18,179 nt of DNA from JAPLGE01 sp964355545 (GCA_964355545.1 CAYHEK010000028.1:1-18179), one strand, 5' to 3'. Numbered from the stretch's first letter, positions 6,832 to 13,976 are shown. Made by a program: numbers and translations. Notes: generated by a model from the letters alone, not told the origin.

Positions 6832-7275
6832 ATGCAACGGACGTTCGTGGCTAAGAATGAGGAGATCGGGAAGACCTGGAATCGCGATTGGTACGTTGTT
6901 GACGCCGAAGGGAAGCCCCTCGGCCGCCTGGCGAGCCAGATCGCAGTCGTCCTCCAAGGCAAGCACAAGCCGATCTACACCCCTCATGTCGACACCGGGG
7001 ACTACGTCGTGGTGGTCAACGCGGCCAAGGTGGCCCTCTCGGGAAAGAAGTGGGACCAGAAGCTCTATCGGCACCACTCAGGCTACATCGGCGGCCTCAA
7101 AGAGATGACATACCGCCGGTTCGTTAAGCTGCACCCCATCCTGCCCGTCCGCGAGGCCGTGCGCCGCATGCTGCCAAAGTCGAACATGGGTCGGCGCATG
7201 CTGCGGAAGCTCAAGGTCTATCCCGGAGCGGGCCATCCACACCTCGCCCAGCGTCCGAAGGAACTCTCCCTCTAG
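6832..7275 (+). CDS. rplM: Large ribosomal subunit protein L13 (uL13)
   Basis: A primary rRNA-binding protein of the 50S subunit. The 147-residue protein has the family features: WYVVDAEGKPLGRLAS near residue 21, GKHKPIYTPHVDTGDYVVVVN, YRHHSGYIGGLK, MLPKSNMGRRMLRKLKVY, and the end segment GAGHPHLAQRPKEL. The ATG is preceded by TAAGGAG at about 8 nt and driven by the consensus promoter at 6772-6800. In most bacteria rplM is followed directly by rpsI (S9). Here the downstream sequence holds an unrelated exported protein on the same strand instead, so rpsI must be elsewhere in the genome. Confidence 0.97.
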   Translation: MQRTFVAKNEEIGKTWNRDWYVVDAEGKPLGRLASQIAVVLQGKHKPIYTPHVDTGDYVVVVNAAKVALSGKKWDQKLYRHHSGYIGGLKEMTYRRFVKLHPILPVREAVRRMLPKSNMGRRMLRKLKVYPGAGHPHLAQRPKELSL

Positions 7276-7287
7276 AAAAACCTTTGC

Positions 7288-7310
7288 TCACGCGCTTCCG
7301 TGACATTTGT
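7288..7310 (+). terminator. Weak hairpin after rplM, possible terminator
   Basis: TCACG (7288-7292), loop cgcttc, CGTGA (7299-7303) is followed by only a short T run (cattTgt). A second inverted repeat, TTTGTC...GACAAA, follows with a 12-nt loop, without a T tract. Termination is plausible because rplM has its own promoter, but the signal is weak. The gap to the next gene (7276-7423) also holds a TTGACA at 7344 with no -10 box at usable distance. Confidence 0.25.
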
Positions 7311-7423
7311 CCAGGCCCTCCCAGACAAAGCCGGGGACAAGCCTTGACACCGTTCCTTCTTTCCGCGCGGTCGATCCGCTAGCCTGCAACCACCGAAATA
7401 CGCTTGCAAACGGATGGTGAGGC

Positions 7424-8050
7424 ATGGTGAAGAATAAGGCTCGGGATCTCCTGCGCGGCGTGGTGACGGGGTTTCTTGTCCTCCTTTTAGGCGTAGCTGG
7501 CCTCGGGCAGAAGGTCGCCGTGATCGTTCAGGCGGCCGCCCCGGTCCCGTCTGCCGACCTAGAGTTCCTCAAAGGGTATGCGAACCAGCGGTGCGCGGTC
7601 ATCGCTGGGGTGGGTGTCTGCTCGCCAGGCGAATTGATGTACGCGCAGCGCCTCACCAATTCCTATCTTAGTAACAGCTTCACTCCGGCGGGGGTGAGCA
7701 AGCTCTGCCAGACCCTGGATATTGACCACATCGTCATCTTCCGCATCGTGCGCTGGGAGGACGCGATCTCGTTCAAACCGGAGCGATCGCTCCTCGTGTT
7801 CGGCGCAACGTCGTTCGTGGACAGCTCGCTGAGGCTCTTGGTGAGCCCCTTGGGCATCCTCTTCGGCCTCGATAAGGAGGCGACCGTCTCGCTCTTTGCG
7901 ACGGTCTTTGGCCCCTCGGGGGAGATCGAATTCACGACCGCCGTGACCTACGCCGACCGACCGCTCCTCTCGCTCCTCACTGCCGATCCACTCGAGGCGG
8001 CGAAACAGGCGATCGAGGCGGCCTTGTACCAGCTTGCGGTGGTCCTGTAG
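7424..8050 (+). CDS. Unknown exported protein, 208 residues
   Basis: I do not recognise the family. The N-terminus is basic then hydrophobic (RDLLRGVVTGFLVLLLGVAGLG), fitting a Sec signal peptide or membrane anchor without a lipobox. The mature part has hydrophobic strands such as KVAVIVQAA (30-38), three cysteines (C57, C66, C95), and LDIDHIVIFRIVRWED (98-113), which recalls the 'LGVDHVVxGxI' strand of CsgG/TolB-N-like periplasmic alpha/beta domains; this is a weak resemblance only. A second hydrophobic stretch is at about 132-150 (SSLRLLVSPLGILFGL) and the C-terminus is helical (EAAKQAIEAALYQLAVV). The ATG has a modest upstream GGTGAGG. It sits between rplM and the PKD protein genes, and its location suggests it is an envelope partner of those, which is inference. 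No clear promoter. Confidence 0.75.
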   Translation: MVKNKARDLLRGVVTGFLVLLLGVAGLGQKVAVIVQAAAPVPSADLEFLKGYANQRCAVIAGVGVCSPGELMYAQRLTNSYLSNSFTPAGVSKLCQTLDIDHIVIFRIVRWEDAISFKPERSLLVFGATSFVDSSLRLLVSPLGILFGLDKEATVSLFATVFGPSGEIEFTTAVTYADRPLLSLLTADPLEAAKQAIEAALYQLAVVL

Positions 8051-8126
8051 TGGGATGAGGAGAGGGGGACATGCTAGATGGGAAGAGGGAAGACCGTAAT
8101 CGGGGTTACAGACTTTCGGCGAGGTT

Positions 8127-8137
8127 TCTGCTAGAGT
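8127..8137 (+). promoter_or_regulatory. Possible extended -10 promoter before the PKD operon
   Basis: TGcTAGAGT (8129-8137) matches an extended -10 element (TGn plus a 4/6 hexamer). No -35 box lies at 16-18 bp; TTACAG is 20 bp upstream. The resulting start would lie about 55 nt before the ATG at 8199. Weak evidence. The rest of 8051-8198 shows no terminator, RNA gene or other feature I can support. Confidence 0.25.
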
Positions 8138-8198
8138 TGAGATGGCTTGTTGCTTTGATCAGGAATGCAGAATGAACGATGAGACAAAGGAGGTAGCG

Positions 8199-10418
8199 AT
8201 GAAGGTGCCCAAGGTCAGCACCACTGGCCTTTTCCTCCTCTTTGTGCTCGCCTCTCTCTTGGTGGTGTCAGGAGCCGCGTCCGCCGCAGGAGAAGGCTAC
8301 TACACGGTGAGCCAAGGGGAGAAGCGGGTCCAGATCACGCCGCTGGAGAGTCCGGCCAGCGCCGTGGATTACTACAAGTACTCGAACAACCGTTCGAATA
8401 CCGGCCTGGAGAAGCCCAACGTGGCCGTGCTCTTTCTGTACCGGGACACAGTGAGCGGGACGGTCTCCCTCTTTCTGTTGCTCAGTGGGCCGGCCGGCGC
8501 CGCGGGGACATCGGTGGTGACCCTATCTGGCGTTCCGGCCGGAGCGAGCTTCCTGGTCAAGGATGACTCGGCTGACTTCCGTGACACGTGGGAGGTCACC
8601 CCGCCGACCGGCAGCTTCTCGAACAGTTGGGACGCGGGCAACAGCGACGGGATGGCCCTGGGCCCCCTCGGCACGGAGTTTGAGTTGACCCTCTACCCCC
8701 AGTTCACCTCGGGGATCACCGAGGTGCAATTCCTTTCCGGATCGGTCTCTGCTCCGGAGACGATCGCGTTGAATCTGGCCGACCCGATGATCGTCAAGGG
8801 GACGCCGAACGTCCCGCCGGTCGCTACGTTCACCCTGGCGCCGGCCGACCCGCGCGTCAATGAGCCGGTCGCCTTCGATGCGAGCGGTTCGAGCGATCCC
8901 GACGGGAGAGTTGTAAGTTACGATTGGGACTTTGACGGAGACGGGCTCTTCGATCTCTCCACGGACGAGCCGCGGGCGACCTACACCTACACGACCAGCG
9001 GCATGAAGAGCGTGACCCTGCGCGCGACGGACGACGAAGGGGCGAGCTCGCGCCAGACGGCTACTGTGGAGGTGTCCACGTTGTCCGTGATGGTCACGCG
9101 CACGATCTCCACGACCGAGGCCCTGCCGGGGAGCACGTTCAAGGTCGTGGTGAGGATCGAGACCGAGCGTGACCTTGCCGGCGCCGGCCTGCAGGAGAAT
9201 CTCCCCGTGGGCTGGAAGATCAAGCCGATCGAGAATGCCGGCGCTGCCTTCAAGCGCGCCGCGGTGCAGTGGGTTTTCGTGGACCAGATCAAGGCCGGGA
9301 CGACCAAGGTCATCTCCTACGAGGTCACGATCCCCGGGAGCCAGGAGCTCATCGCGATGACACTCCCGATCTGCTTCACGATCACCGGGACCTTCCAAGC
9401 GATGACACCCTCTTTTGAGATGCCAGTGGAAGGGGATTCGAAGGTCGAGGTCAGCTCCGCTTTGAGCATTCCGGTCGCGATCGCTCACCTCGTGCCACGA
9501 GTCGGGGAGGACATGGAGGACTCGATCGACCTGCGCCTCTCGGAGAAGATCGAGCCGCACCAGCTCGTCCGGGCCCTCGAGATGTGGACGAACGACGAGG
9601 CGGTTCCCTGGACGCAGGGCGCGCGGATTGACTTGGTGACGATGAAGATGCTCTCCGCGTACTCCTACACGTGCACGCCGGTCGATCTTGCGCTCCCGCA
9701 GGTCCCGACGGCGAACGTCACGGCGGTGCGCACGATTGCCACGCCGGTTCCGTGCCGCAACGTCCTTCTGAACTACTACGGCCCCGACGGGAGCCCCGCC
9801 GGGAACACGTTCACGGTGAAGGTGGAGATCAGCGCGGACGAGGACCTGTATGGAGTCGGGCTGCGCGAGGAGCTGCCCACGGGTTGGCGGGTCATCCCGA
9901 TCGAGAACGACGGGTTCACCTACAAGCCGTCCCGCGTGGAGTGGGTCCTGCCGACGAAGCTTCCGGCGCGCATCACCAAGACGATCATCTACCAGGTCGA
10001 GGTCCCGCAGACCGAGGCGATCGAGATGACGGGGAGCGACCCCTGCTACGTGAGCGGGAGCGACCTGTTCGGCATGGTCGACTCCGCCCTCCCCTGCCTT
10101 GAGACTGCGGTCACCGGGGACGCCGCCGTGGACATCAGCGACTGCCTCTCCGTGATCGTGGCGATCTCGCGCTGGGACGTGGAGCGAGACACGATCGACA
10201 TCACGCTCTCGGACAAGATCTCCTTCCTGCAGGTGCAGCGAGCGATCGCGTTCTGGCTGGAAGACGAGGTCGTGCCGCGGACGTGCGGCCACACGATCGA
10301 CTACGAGACCTTGAAGACGATCATCGCCTACTGGCTCACCAATACGGACATCTGCGACTCGCTGCCCGATGCCGTGCGCGGGGTCTGCGAACCGATCCCC
10401 GCGCCGTGCGGCACGTAG
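8199..10418 (+). CDS. Large secreted modular protein: unknown N-domain, PKD, two LPxGW/dockerin-like repeats
   Basis: The start is ATG at 8199 (739 residues) because AAAGGAGGT precedes it and it opens directly into a Sec signal peptide (GLFLLFVLASLLVVSGAASA). In-frame ATGs back to 8142 lack an RBS. Domains: residues about 28-200 form an unrecognised beta-rich domain; about 203-292 is a PKD domain (FDASGSSDPDGRVVSYDWDF, then DGDGLFDLSTDEP); about 293-495 is repeat A and about 505-739 repeat B. Each repeat has a beta-sandwich-like part with a conserved LPxGW core (LQENLPVGWKIKPIENAG and LREELPTGWRVIPIENDG), then a helical tail (RALEMW...VPWTQGARID and RAIAFW...VPRTCGHTID). Repeat B has several extra cysteines. 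Role probably extracellular adhesion or scaffold; not proven. It begins a three-gene same-strand set. Confidence 0.9.
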   Translation: MKVPKVSTTGLFLLFVLASLLVVSGAASAAGEGYYTVSQGEKRVQITPLESPASAVDYYKYSNNRSNTGLEKPNVAVLFLYRDTVSGTVSLFLLLSGPAGAAGTSVVTLSGVPAGASFLVKDDSADFRDTWEVTPPTGSFSNSWDAGNSDGMALGPLGTEFELTLYPQFTSGITEVQFLSGSVSAPETIALNLADPMIVKGTPNVPPVATFTLAPADPRVNEPVAFDASGSSDPDGRVVSYDWDFDGDGLFDLSTDEPRATYTYTTSGMKSVTLRATDDEGASSRQTATVEVSTLSVMVTRTISTTEALPGSTFKVVVRIETERDLAGAGLQENLPVGWKIKPIENAGAAFKRAAVQWVFVDQIKAGTTKVISYEVTIPGSQELIAMTLPICFTITGTFQAMTPSFEMPVEGDSKVEVSSALSIPVAIAHLVPRVGEDMEDSIDLRLSEKIEPHQLVRALEMWTNDEAVPWTQGARIDLVTMKMLSAYSYTCTPVDLALPQVPTANVTAVRTIATPVPCRNVLLNYYGPDGSPAGNTFTVKVEISADEDLYGVGLREELPTGWRVIPIENDGFTYKPSRVEWVLPTKLPARITKTIIYQVEVPQTEAIEMTGSDPCYVSGSDLFGMVDSALPCLETAVTGDAAVDISDCLSVIVAISRWDVERDTIDITLSDKISFLQVQRAIAFWLEDEVVPRTCGHTIDYETLKTIIAYWLTNTDICDSLPDAVRGVCEPIPAPCGT
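9076..10380 (+). repeat. Tandem duplicated protein module (repeats A and B)
   Basis: Repeat A is about 9076-9690 and repeat B about 9718-10380, in the same frame. Shared landmarks in order are: RTI(S/A)T, (S/N)TF(K/T)V, L.G.GL.E.LP.GW...PIEN, a V(Q/E)WV strand, K.I.Y.V..P, then IP/IV-AI, S(E/D)KI, RA(L/I)..W, VP.T.G..ID and a final AY. The copies are diverged at DNA level, so the duplication is old. Repeat A's tail lacks the second Trp (AYSYT versus AYWLT). Confidence 0.75.
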
Positions 10419-10467
10419 GGTGTGCGACATCGCAGTCGCCCGTTTGCGCAAGAAGGAGATGATCAAG

Positions 10468-12627
10468 ATGAAGAGAAATCGACTTGCGGCGAGGGGGAGA
10501 CCCCTCGCCGTTCTTCTGATCACGCTGGTTGTCGCCGCTCTTCCGCTCGCCGCGGCGGACTCACCCTATCTGAACGTGCGCCAGACCCTTGAACCGACGA
10601 CGGTGTACGTGATCGGGATGGAGGGCGAGCCGAAGGTGGCCGCGTTGACCCTCGTCCTCGAGGGGACCGGATCGGGCGGACGGCTTCCGATCGACTGCCT
10701 CCTTGTCATCGACACCTCGGCTACCGCGGCCATTGCCGAAGCAAAGCGCTTCGCCTTCGAGCTCCTTGACCTTTTCTCCCCACAGGATCGGGTTGGACTC
10801 GTGACGTTCTCCACCTCGGCGAAGCTCGCTATTCCCCTCGCCGGCGACCGCTCGACCCTGAAGCCGGCGATCGCCGACTTGGTGACGAGCGGGAAGTCCG
10901 CCTTGGGCGAGGCGTTGCAGGTTGCGCGGAAGGAGCTCACAAAGAACGGGCGCGAAGGGTCTGTCCTTGTGGAGATACTTCTCACCGACGGCCAGAGTAA
11001 CAGCGGTCGGGACCCCGAGGGTGAAGGATCGGTTGCGCACGACGCCGGGATCCGCATCGTCTCGGTCGGGATCGGCACCCTGATCAACCGCGAGTTCCTT
11101 CAGGGGCTCGCGGCGCAGACGGGCGGGACCTTCTCCGAGCGGCCGAGCGACTCGGCCCGGGAACGAATCCAAACGACTCTCGTCGTCAACGTTGCGGCGC
11201 GCGACGCGCACGTCGAGAAGACCCTCCCGCCAGAGCTTACCTACGTGCGGGCGACCCCCGCCCCGACGCGGGTCAAGGAGAACCCGGACGGGACAACCTC
11301 TCTCAGTTTCTCGGCCGGCTCGATCGGCCTCGGCGGCCAGTGGTCGGTGAAGATCGACCTCACCGCCAAGGCGAAGGGGACGTGGCCGACCGACCAGGGG
11401 TCGCTTGTCGTCTTCACGGACTTCCGTGGGATCGAGCGGCAGGTCATGATCCCCGAGTGTGCGCTCGCGGCCGTCGAACCGAACCGGGCGCCTCAGGCGT
11501 TGTTCGCGTACGCGCCGAGCCGACCGACGACCGCGGACCTGGTGACGTTTACCGATCGATCCTCGGATGCGGACGGTCGAGTCGTAGCCTGGAGGTGGGA
11601 CTTCGGCGACCAGGCGACAAGCGACCTTCCCAATCCCGAACACCGCTTCGCGCGTGGCGGGATCTACACGGTGCGCCTCACTGTGGTCGATGACCGGGAG
11701 AGGTCGTCCGAGGCGTTCCACGCCTCCGTCGCGGTGGAGAACAGCGCGCCGGTGGGGTTCTTCACGAACGACCCCAAAGAGCCGCGCCTTGGGGTAGAGG
11801 CGTTCTTCGACGCGGGCGGCGCGGTCGACCTCGATGGCCGGATCGTATCGTACAGCTGGGACTTCGACGGCGACGGAGCTTTCGACCTAGAGACGGCCTC
11901 GCCGCAGATCGGCCACACTTTCGCCGAGGTCGGGGACGAGACGGTCATCCTCAAGGTGACGGACGACGAGGGGAAGAGCGGCCAATGTGAGAAGGTGCTC
12001 ACGGTTCTTCCCAACGTGTTGGCGACCCGCGCGATCGAGACCTGCTTCCCCGGGGATGTGACGATCCCCGGCGGGACGGTGACGGTCACGGTGACGCTCC
12101 AGGCGAACACGGAGCTCCAGGGACTGACATTGCACGAGACGATCCCGGCGGGATGGGCGATCAGCCCCGTCGATCACGGCCGGGCGACCTTCCGGCCGGA
12201 GACGGCCGACTGGATCTTTCTAGAGCCGCTGAAGGACGACGATATCCGCGTCATCCGCTACACCCTCACGGCGCCGACGACAGGCGCGGTGAAGGCCGGC
12301 GAGGAGCGCGGGGAGCTCGCGATCAATGGACTCGTGGGGAGTTCCTCCCCGCGGGTCTCGCGGGCGGTCGTCGGAGAGGACAAGATCACCTGCGCGGCAA
12401 TCCTGCCCATCCCGGTCGTCATCGCGCGCTGGGACAGCGATGCGAACAGGATCAATCTATGCTTGCCGGACGAGATCTCGTTTGATCAGATCCAGTACGC
12501 GGTTTCGCTCTGGCTCGCCGGGACTCCGGTCCCCCAGACGGGGAACCAGCGGATCGACATCCGGATGATGCAGGACCTGATCGCCTATTGGCTGACCAAG
12601 AGATCGGTGTTCGAGCCGCTCCCGTAG
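10468..12627 (+). CDS. Secreted vWA protein with two PKD domains, LPxGW domain and dockerin-like tail
   Basis: ATG at 10468 is chosen (719 residues): AAGGAG (10453-10458) is 9 nt upstream, and the signal peptide (RPLAVLLITLVVAALPLAAA) follows. ATG at 10459 would touch the RBS. Residues about 74-235 are a von Willebrand factor A domain: LPIDCLLVIDTSAT with MIDAS-type D82/S84/T86, S144 in GKSALGEAL, and D174 in LLTDGQSN. Residues about 236-335 form an unassigned beta region. PKD domains lie at about 338-422 (WRWDFGD) and 424-513 (YSWDFDGDGAFDLET). About 515-650 is an LPxGW-type module (LHETIPAGWAISPVDHG), and 656-719 the dockerin-like tail (YAVSLW, VPQTGNQRID, LIAYWLT). vWA domains bind protein ligands through a metal, so this looks like a secreted adhesion or assembly protein; the ligand is unknown. 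Gap from the previous gene is 49 bp. Confidence 0.92.
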   Translation: MKRNRLAARGRPLAVLLITLVVAALPLAAADSPYLNVRQTLEPTTVYVIGMEGEPKVAALTLVLEGTGSGGRLPIDCLLVIDTSATAAIAEAKRFAFELLDLFSPQDRVGLVTFSTSAKLAIPLAGDRSTLKPAIADLVTSGKSALGEALQVARKELTKNGREGSVLVEILLTDGQSNSGRDPEGEGSVAHDAGIRIVSVGIGTLINREFLQGLAAQTGGTFSERPSDSARERIQTTLVVNVAARDAHVEKTLPPELTYVRATPAPTRVKENPDGTTSLSFSAGSIGLGGQWSVKIDLTAKAKGTWPTDQGSLVVFTDFRGIERQVMIPECALAAVEPNRAPQALFAYAPSRPTTADLVTFTDRSSDADGRVVAWRWDFGDQATSDLPNPEHRFARGGIYTVRLTVVDDRERSSEAFHASVAVENSAPVGFFTNDPKEPRLGVEAFFDAGGAVDLDGRIVSYSWDFDGDGAFDLETASPQIGHTFAEVGDETVILKVTDDEGKSGQCEKVLTVLPNVLATRAIETCFPGDVTIPGGTVTVTVTLQANTELQGLTLHETIPAGWAISPVDHGRATFRPETADWIFLEPLKDDDIRVIRYTLTAPTTGAVKAGEERGELAINGLVGSSSPRVSRAVVGEDKITCAAILPIPVVIARWDSDANRINLCLPDEISFDQIQYAVSLWLAGTPVPQTGNQRIDIRMMQDLIAYWLTKRSVFEPLP

Positions 12628-12657
12628 CGGCTCGTGCGCCGGGGGTGAGGAGAGGGC

Positions 12658-13368
12658 ATGACAAGAAAGCAAGGTATCGTTCTCTTGGCGGGTGGGGTGT
12701 GGCTCGCCGCGGCGGTCGCTGCGTTTGGGCTGGGCGCCAACTTTGCGCCATTGACGTACAACCCGGCTCCGGGAGAGGCCGTCACCTTCGAGGTTTGTCC
12801 GACATGCCTGGGGGGCGGCTCTTTCCGCTTCCAGTGGGACTTCGATAGTGACGGCACGACCGACCTCGAGACGGCCGATCTTCTCGTGCGGCACGCCTTC
12901 GACCAGGCCGGTTACGTCGAGGTGACGCTCACGGCGATCGACTCGAGCGGCAGGAGCTCATTCCGCACCAAGGGGATCCTGGTTGGAGAATCTCCCCTCG
13001 TTGCGGTGCGCGATGTGTTCCCCGAAGACCGCGACGCCGTCCTCGTCGTGGTGACCCTGGACGTGCGGGAGGGCTTCTCCGGTCTCGCCCTGGAGGAGGG
13101 GATCCCGCGAGGCTGGCAGGCGCAGGAGGTCGATCGCGGAGGGGCGACGGTGGTCAACGCGACCGGCCAGTCGTTCGAGGTCCTCTGGGCGGAGCCGATC
13201 GACGGAGGTGAGCGGCGTGTCTTCTCGTATCGCCTCTATCCGTCCTACGGGACGGGCGTGCCGACGCTCGGCGGGGTCGCGAGCGGTTACCTGAGCCAGG
13301 TGGCGACCGGGGAAACGGGCAAGCGGGTGAAGGTTCCGGTCTGCGGCGACCTCTCAATCCCGCAATAG
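12658..13368 (+). CDS. Short secreted PKD/LPxGW protein lacking the dockerin-like tail
   Basis: A 236-residue protein beginning with a Sec-type signal or N-terminal anchor (GIVLLAGGVWLAAAVAAFGLG). One PKD domain follows at about 28-112 (FQWDFDSDGTTDLETADL, VRHAFDQAGYVEVTLTAID). Next is an LPxGW-type module at about 115-230 (LALEEGIPRGWQAQEVDRGG, FEVLWAEPIDGGERRVFSYR). It ends CGDLSIPQ, aligning with the SIPVAIAH and PIPVVIAR junctions after which the two larger proteins carry the dockerin-like tail. So it is a natural tail-less version, not obviously a broken gene. ATG has GAGGAG upstream. It lies 30 bp after the vWA gene and is followed by a strong terminator. Confidence 0.88.
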   Translation: MTRKQGIVLLAGGVWLAAAVAAFGLGANFAPLTYNPAPGEAVTFEVCPTCLGGGSFRFQWDFDSDGTTDLETADLLVRHAFDQAGYVEVTLTAIDSSGRSSFRTKGILVGESPLVAVRDVFPEDRDAVLVVVTLDVREGFSGLALEEGIPRGWQAQEVDRGGATVVNATGQSFEVLWAEPIDGGERRVFSYRLYPSYGTGVPTLGGVASGYLSQVATGETGKRVKVPVCGDLSIPQ

Positions 13369-13376
13369 AGCGTCCC

Positions 13377-13976
13377 TTAGGGGAGGGAGGGCGGCCTGGG
13401 TGGCCGCCCGTTTTTCTTTGTGGGCCATTGGGTTTGTGAGGGCACAGGAGTCCTCAGTAGGGCCTTCCTCGTTCCGCGGCGGCCGCGATGGGCTCCGCGC
13501 GCGATCCGCAGGGCGAGGCCGAAGAGGAGAAGGGAGAGAAGGCCTGCGGAGAGGGCGGCGTGGAAGGTAAGGTGTAGGCGAACGCGCAGGGCAAGGATGG
13601 ATAGGAGGGCACTTACTCCCGCGAGGGCGACCAGCTGAAGGAGGTGGCGGTGGGCGAACCTGCGCCGCGCGGCGGGCGTGAAGGCCGCGACATCGTGCCA
13701 AGCGAGGGCGCTCTCCCACCCGGCGAGCCCGAGGCCGACGGCGACTGGCGGGAGGTACCGCGGCCCTCCGGCGAGCACCCCGAGTAGGGCGAGCGCGGTG
13801 AAGAGGAGAAGGACGGCGGTCAGGGCGCCTGCTCGTGCGCGGCGGAAGAGGAGGACCGCCCACAGGATAGCGAGGGCCGCGGCCGCTCCGCCGAGCGCAA
13901 GGAACCCGGTCAAAAAGCCGCTTGCCGCGAGGCTGGCACTACCGAGGGCAAAGAGTCCCCACGAGCTCCTCCTCAT
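13377..13976 (-). CDS. Polytopic membrane protein, last gene of the MoxR/DUF58 operon
   Basis: I do not recognise a named family. ATG at 13976 is preceded by AAGGAGGT and overlaps the DUF58 stop (ATGA), so translation is coupled; the open frame extends to 14057 but without signals. The 199 residues are mostly hydrophobic, with about five or six membrane segments (roughly 8-28, 31-49, 53-72, 77-95, 113-132, 138-158), separated by Arg-rich loops (RRARAG, TPAARRRFAHRH). The last about 30 residues are hydrophilic, and the final ones (KKNGRPPRPPSLP) are encoded by the opposing terminator hairpin and its flank. A C-terminal extension into a terminator suggests that the tail is unconstrained. MoxR/DUF58/DUF4129 loci often include one such membrane protein. 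Confidence 0.8.
   Translation of the reverse strand: MRRSSWGLFALGSASLAASGFLTGFLALGGAAAALAILWAVLLFRRARAGALTAVLLLFTALALLGVLAGGPRYLPPVAVGLGLAGWESALAWHDVAAFTPAARRRFAHRHLLQLVALAGVSALLSILALRVRLHLTFHAALSAGLLSLLLFGLALRIARGAHRGRRGTRKALLRTPVPSQTQWPTKKNGRPPRPPSLP
13389..13418 (+). terminator. Strong intrinsic terminator of the PKD/vWA gene set
   Basis: GGGCGGCC (13389-13396), loop tgggt, GGCCGCCC (13402-13409), then gTTTTTcTTT. A perfect 8-bp GC stem plus T tract on the plus strand, 20 bp after the stop at 13368. The minus-strand side has no T tract after the hairpin (it reads into a C/T-rich run), so it is mainly one-directional. It lies inside the 3' coding end of the convergent membrane protein gene. 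Confidence 0.9.

Noticed and set aside
7344..7372. Promoter at TTGACA (7344) for the unknown exported protein
   Set aside because: No acceptable -10 hexamer occurs at 15-19 bp downstream; nearest (TAGCCT) is at 30 bp.
8142..8198. Upstream start for the 739-residue protein
   Set aside because: The extension lacks an RBS and would bury the signal peptide; AAAGGAGGT precedes ATG 8199.
8523..10523. Long open frame on the minus strand (666 codons) opposite the PKD protein
   Set aside because: It is Arg/Asp/His-rich without domain signatures, and is explained by GC-rich third positions of the true plus-strand gene, which has a signal peptide, RBS and PKD motifs.
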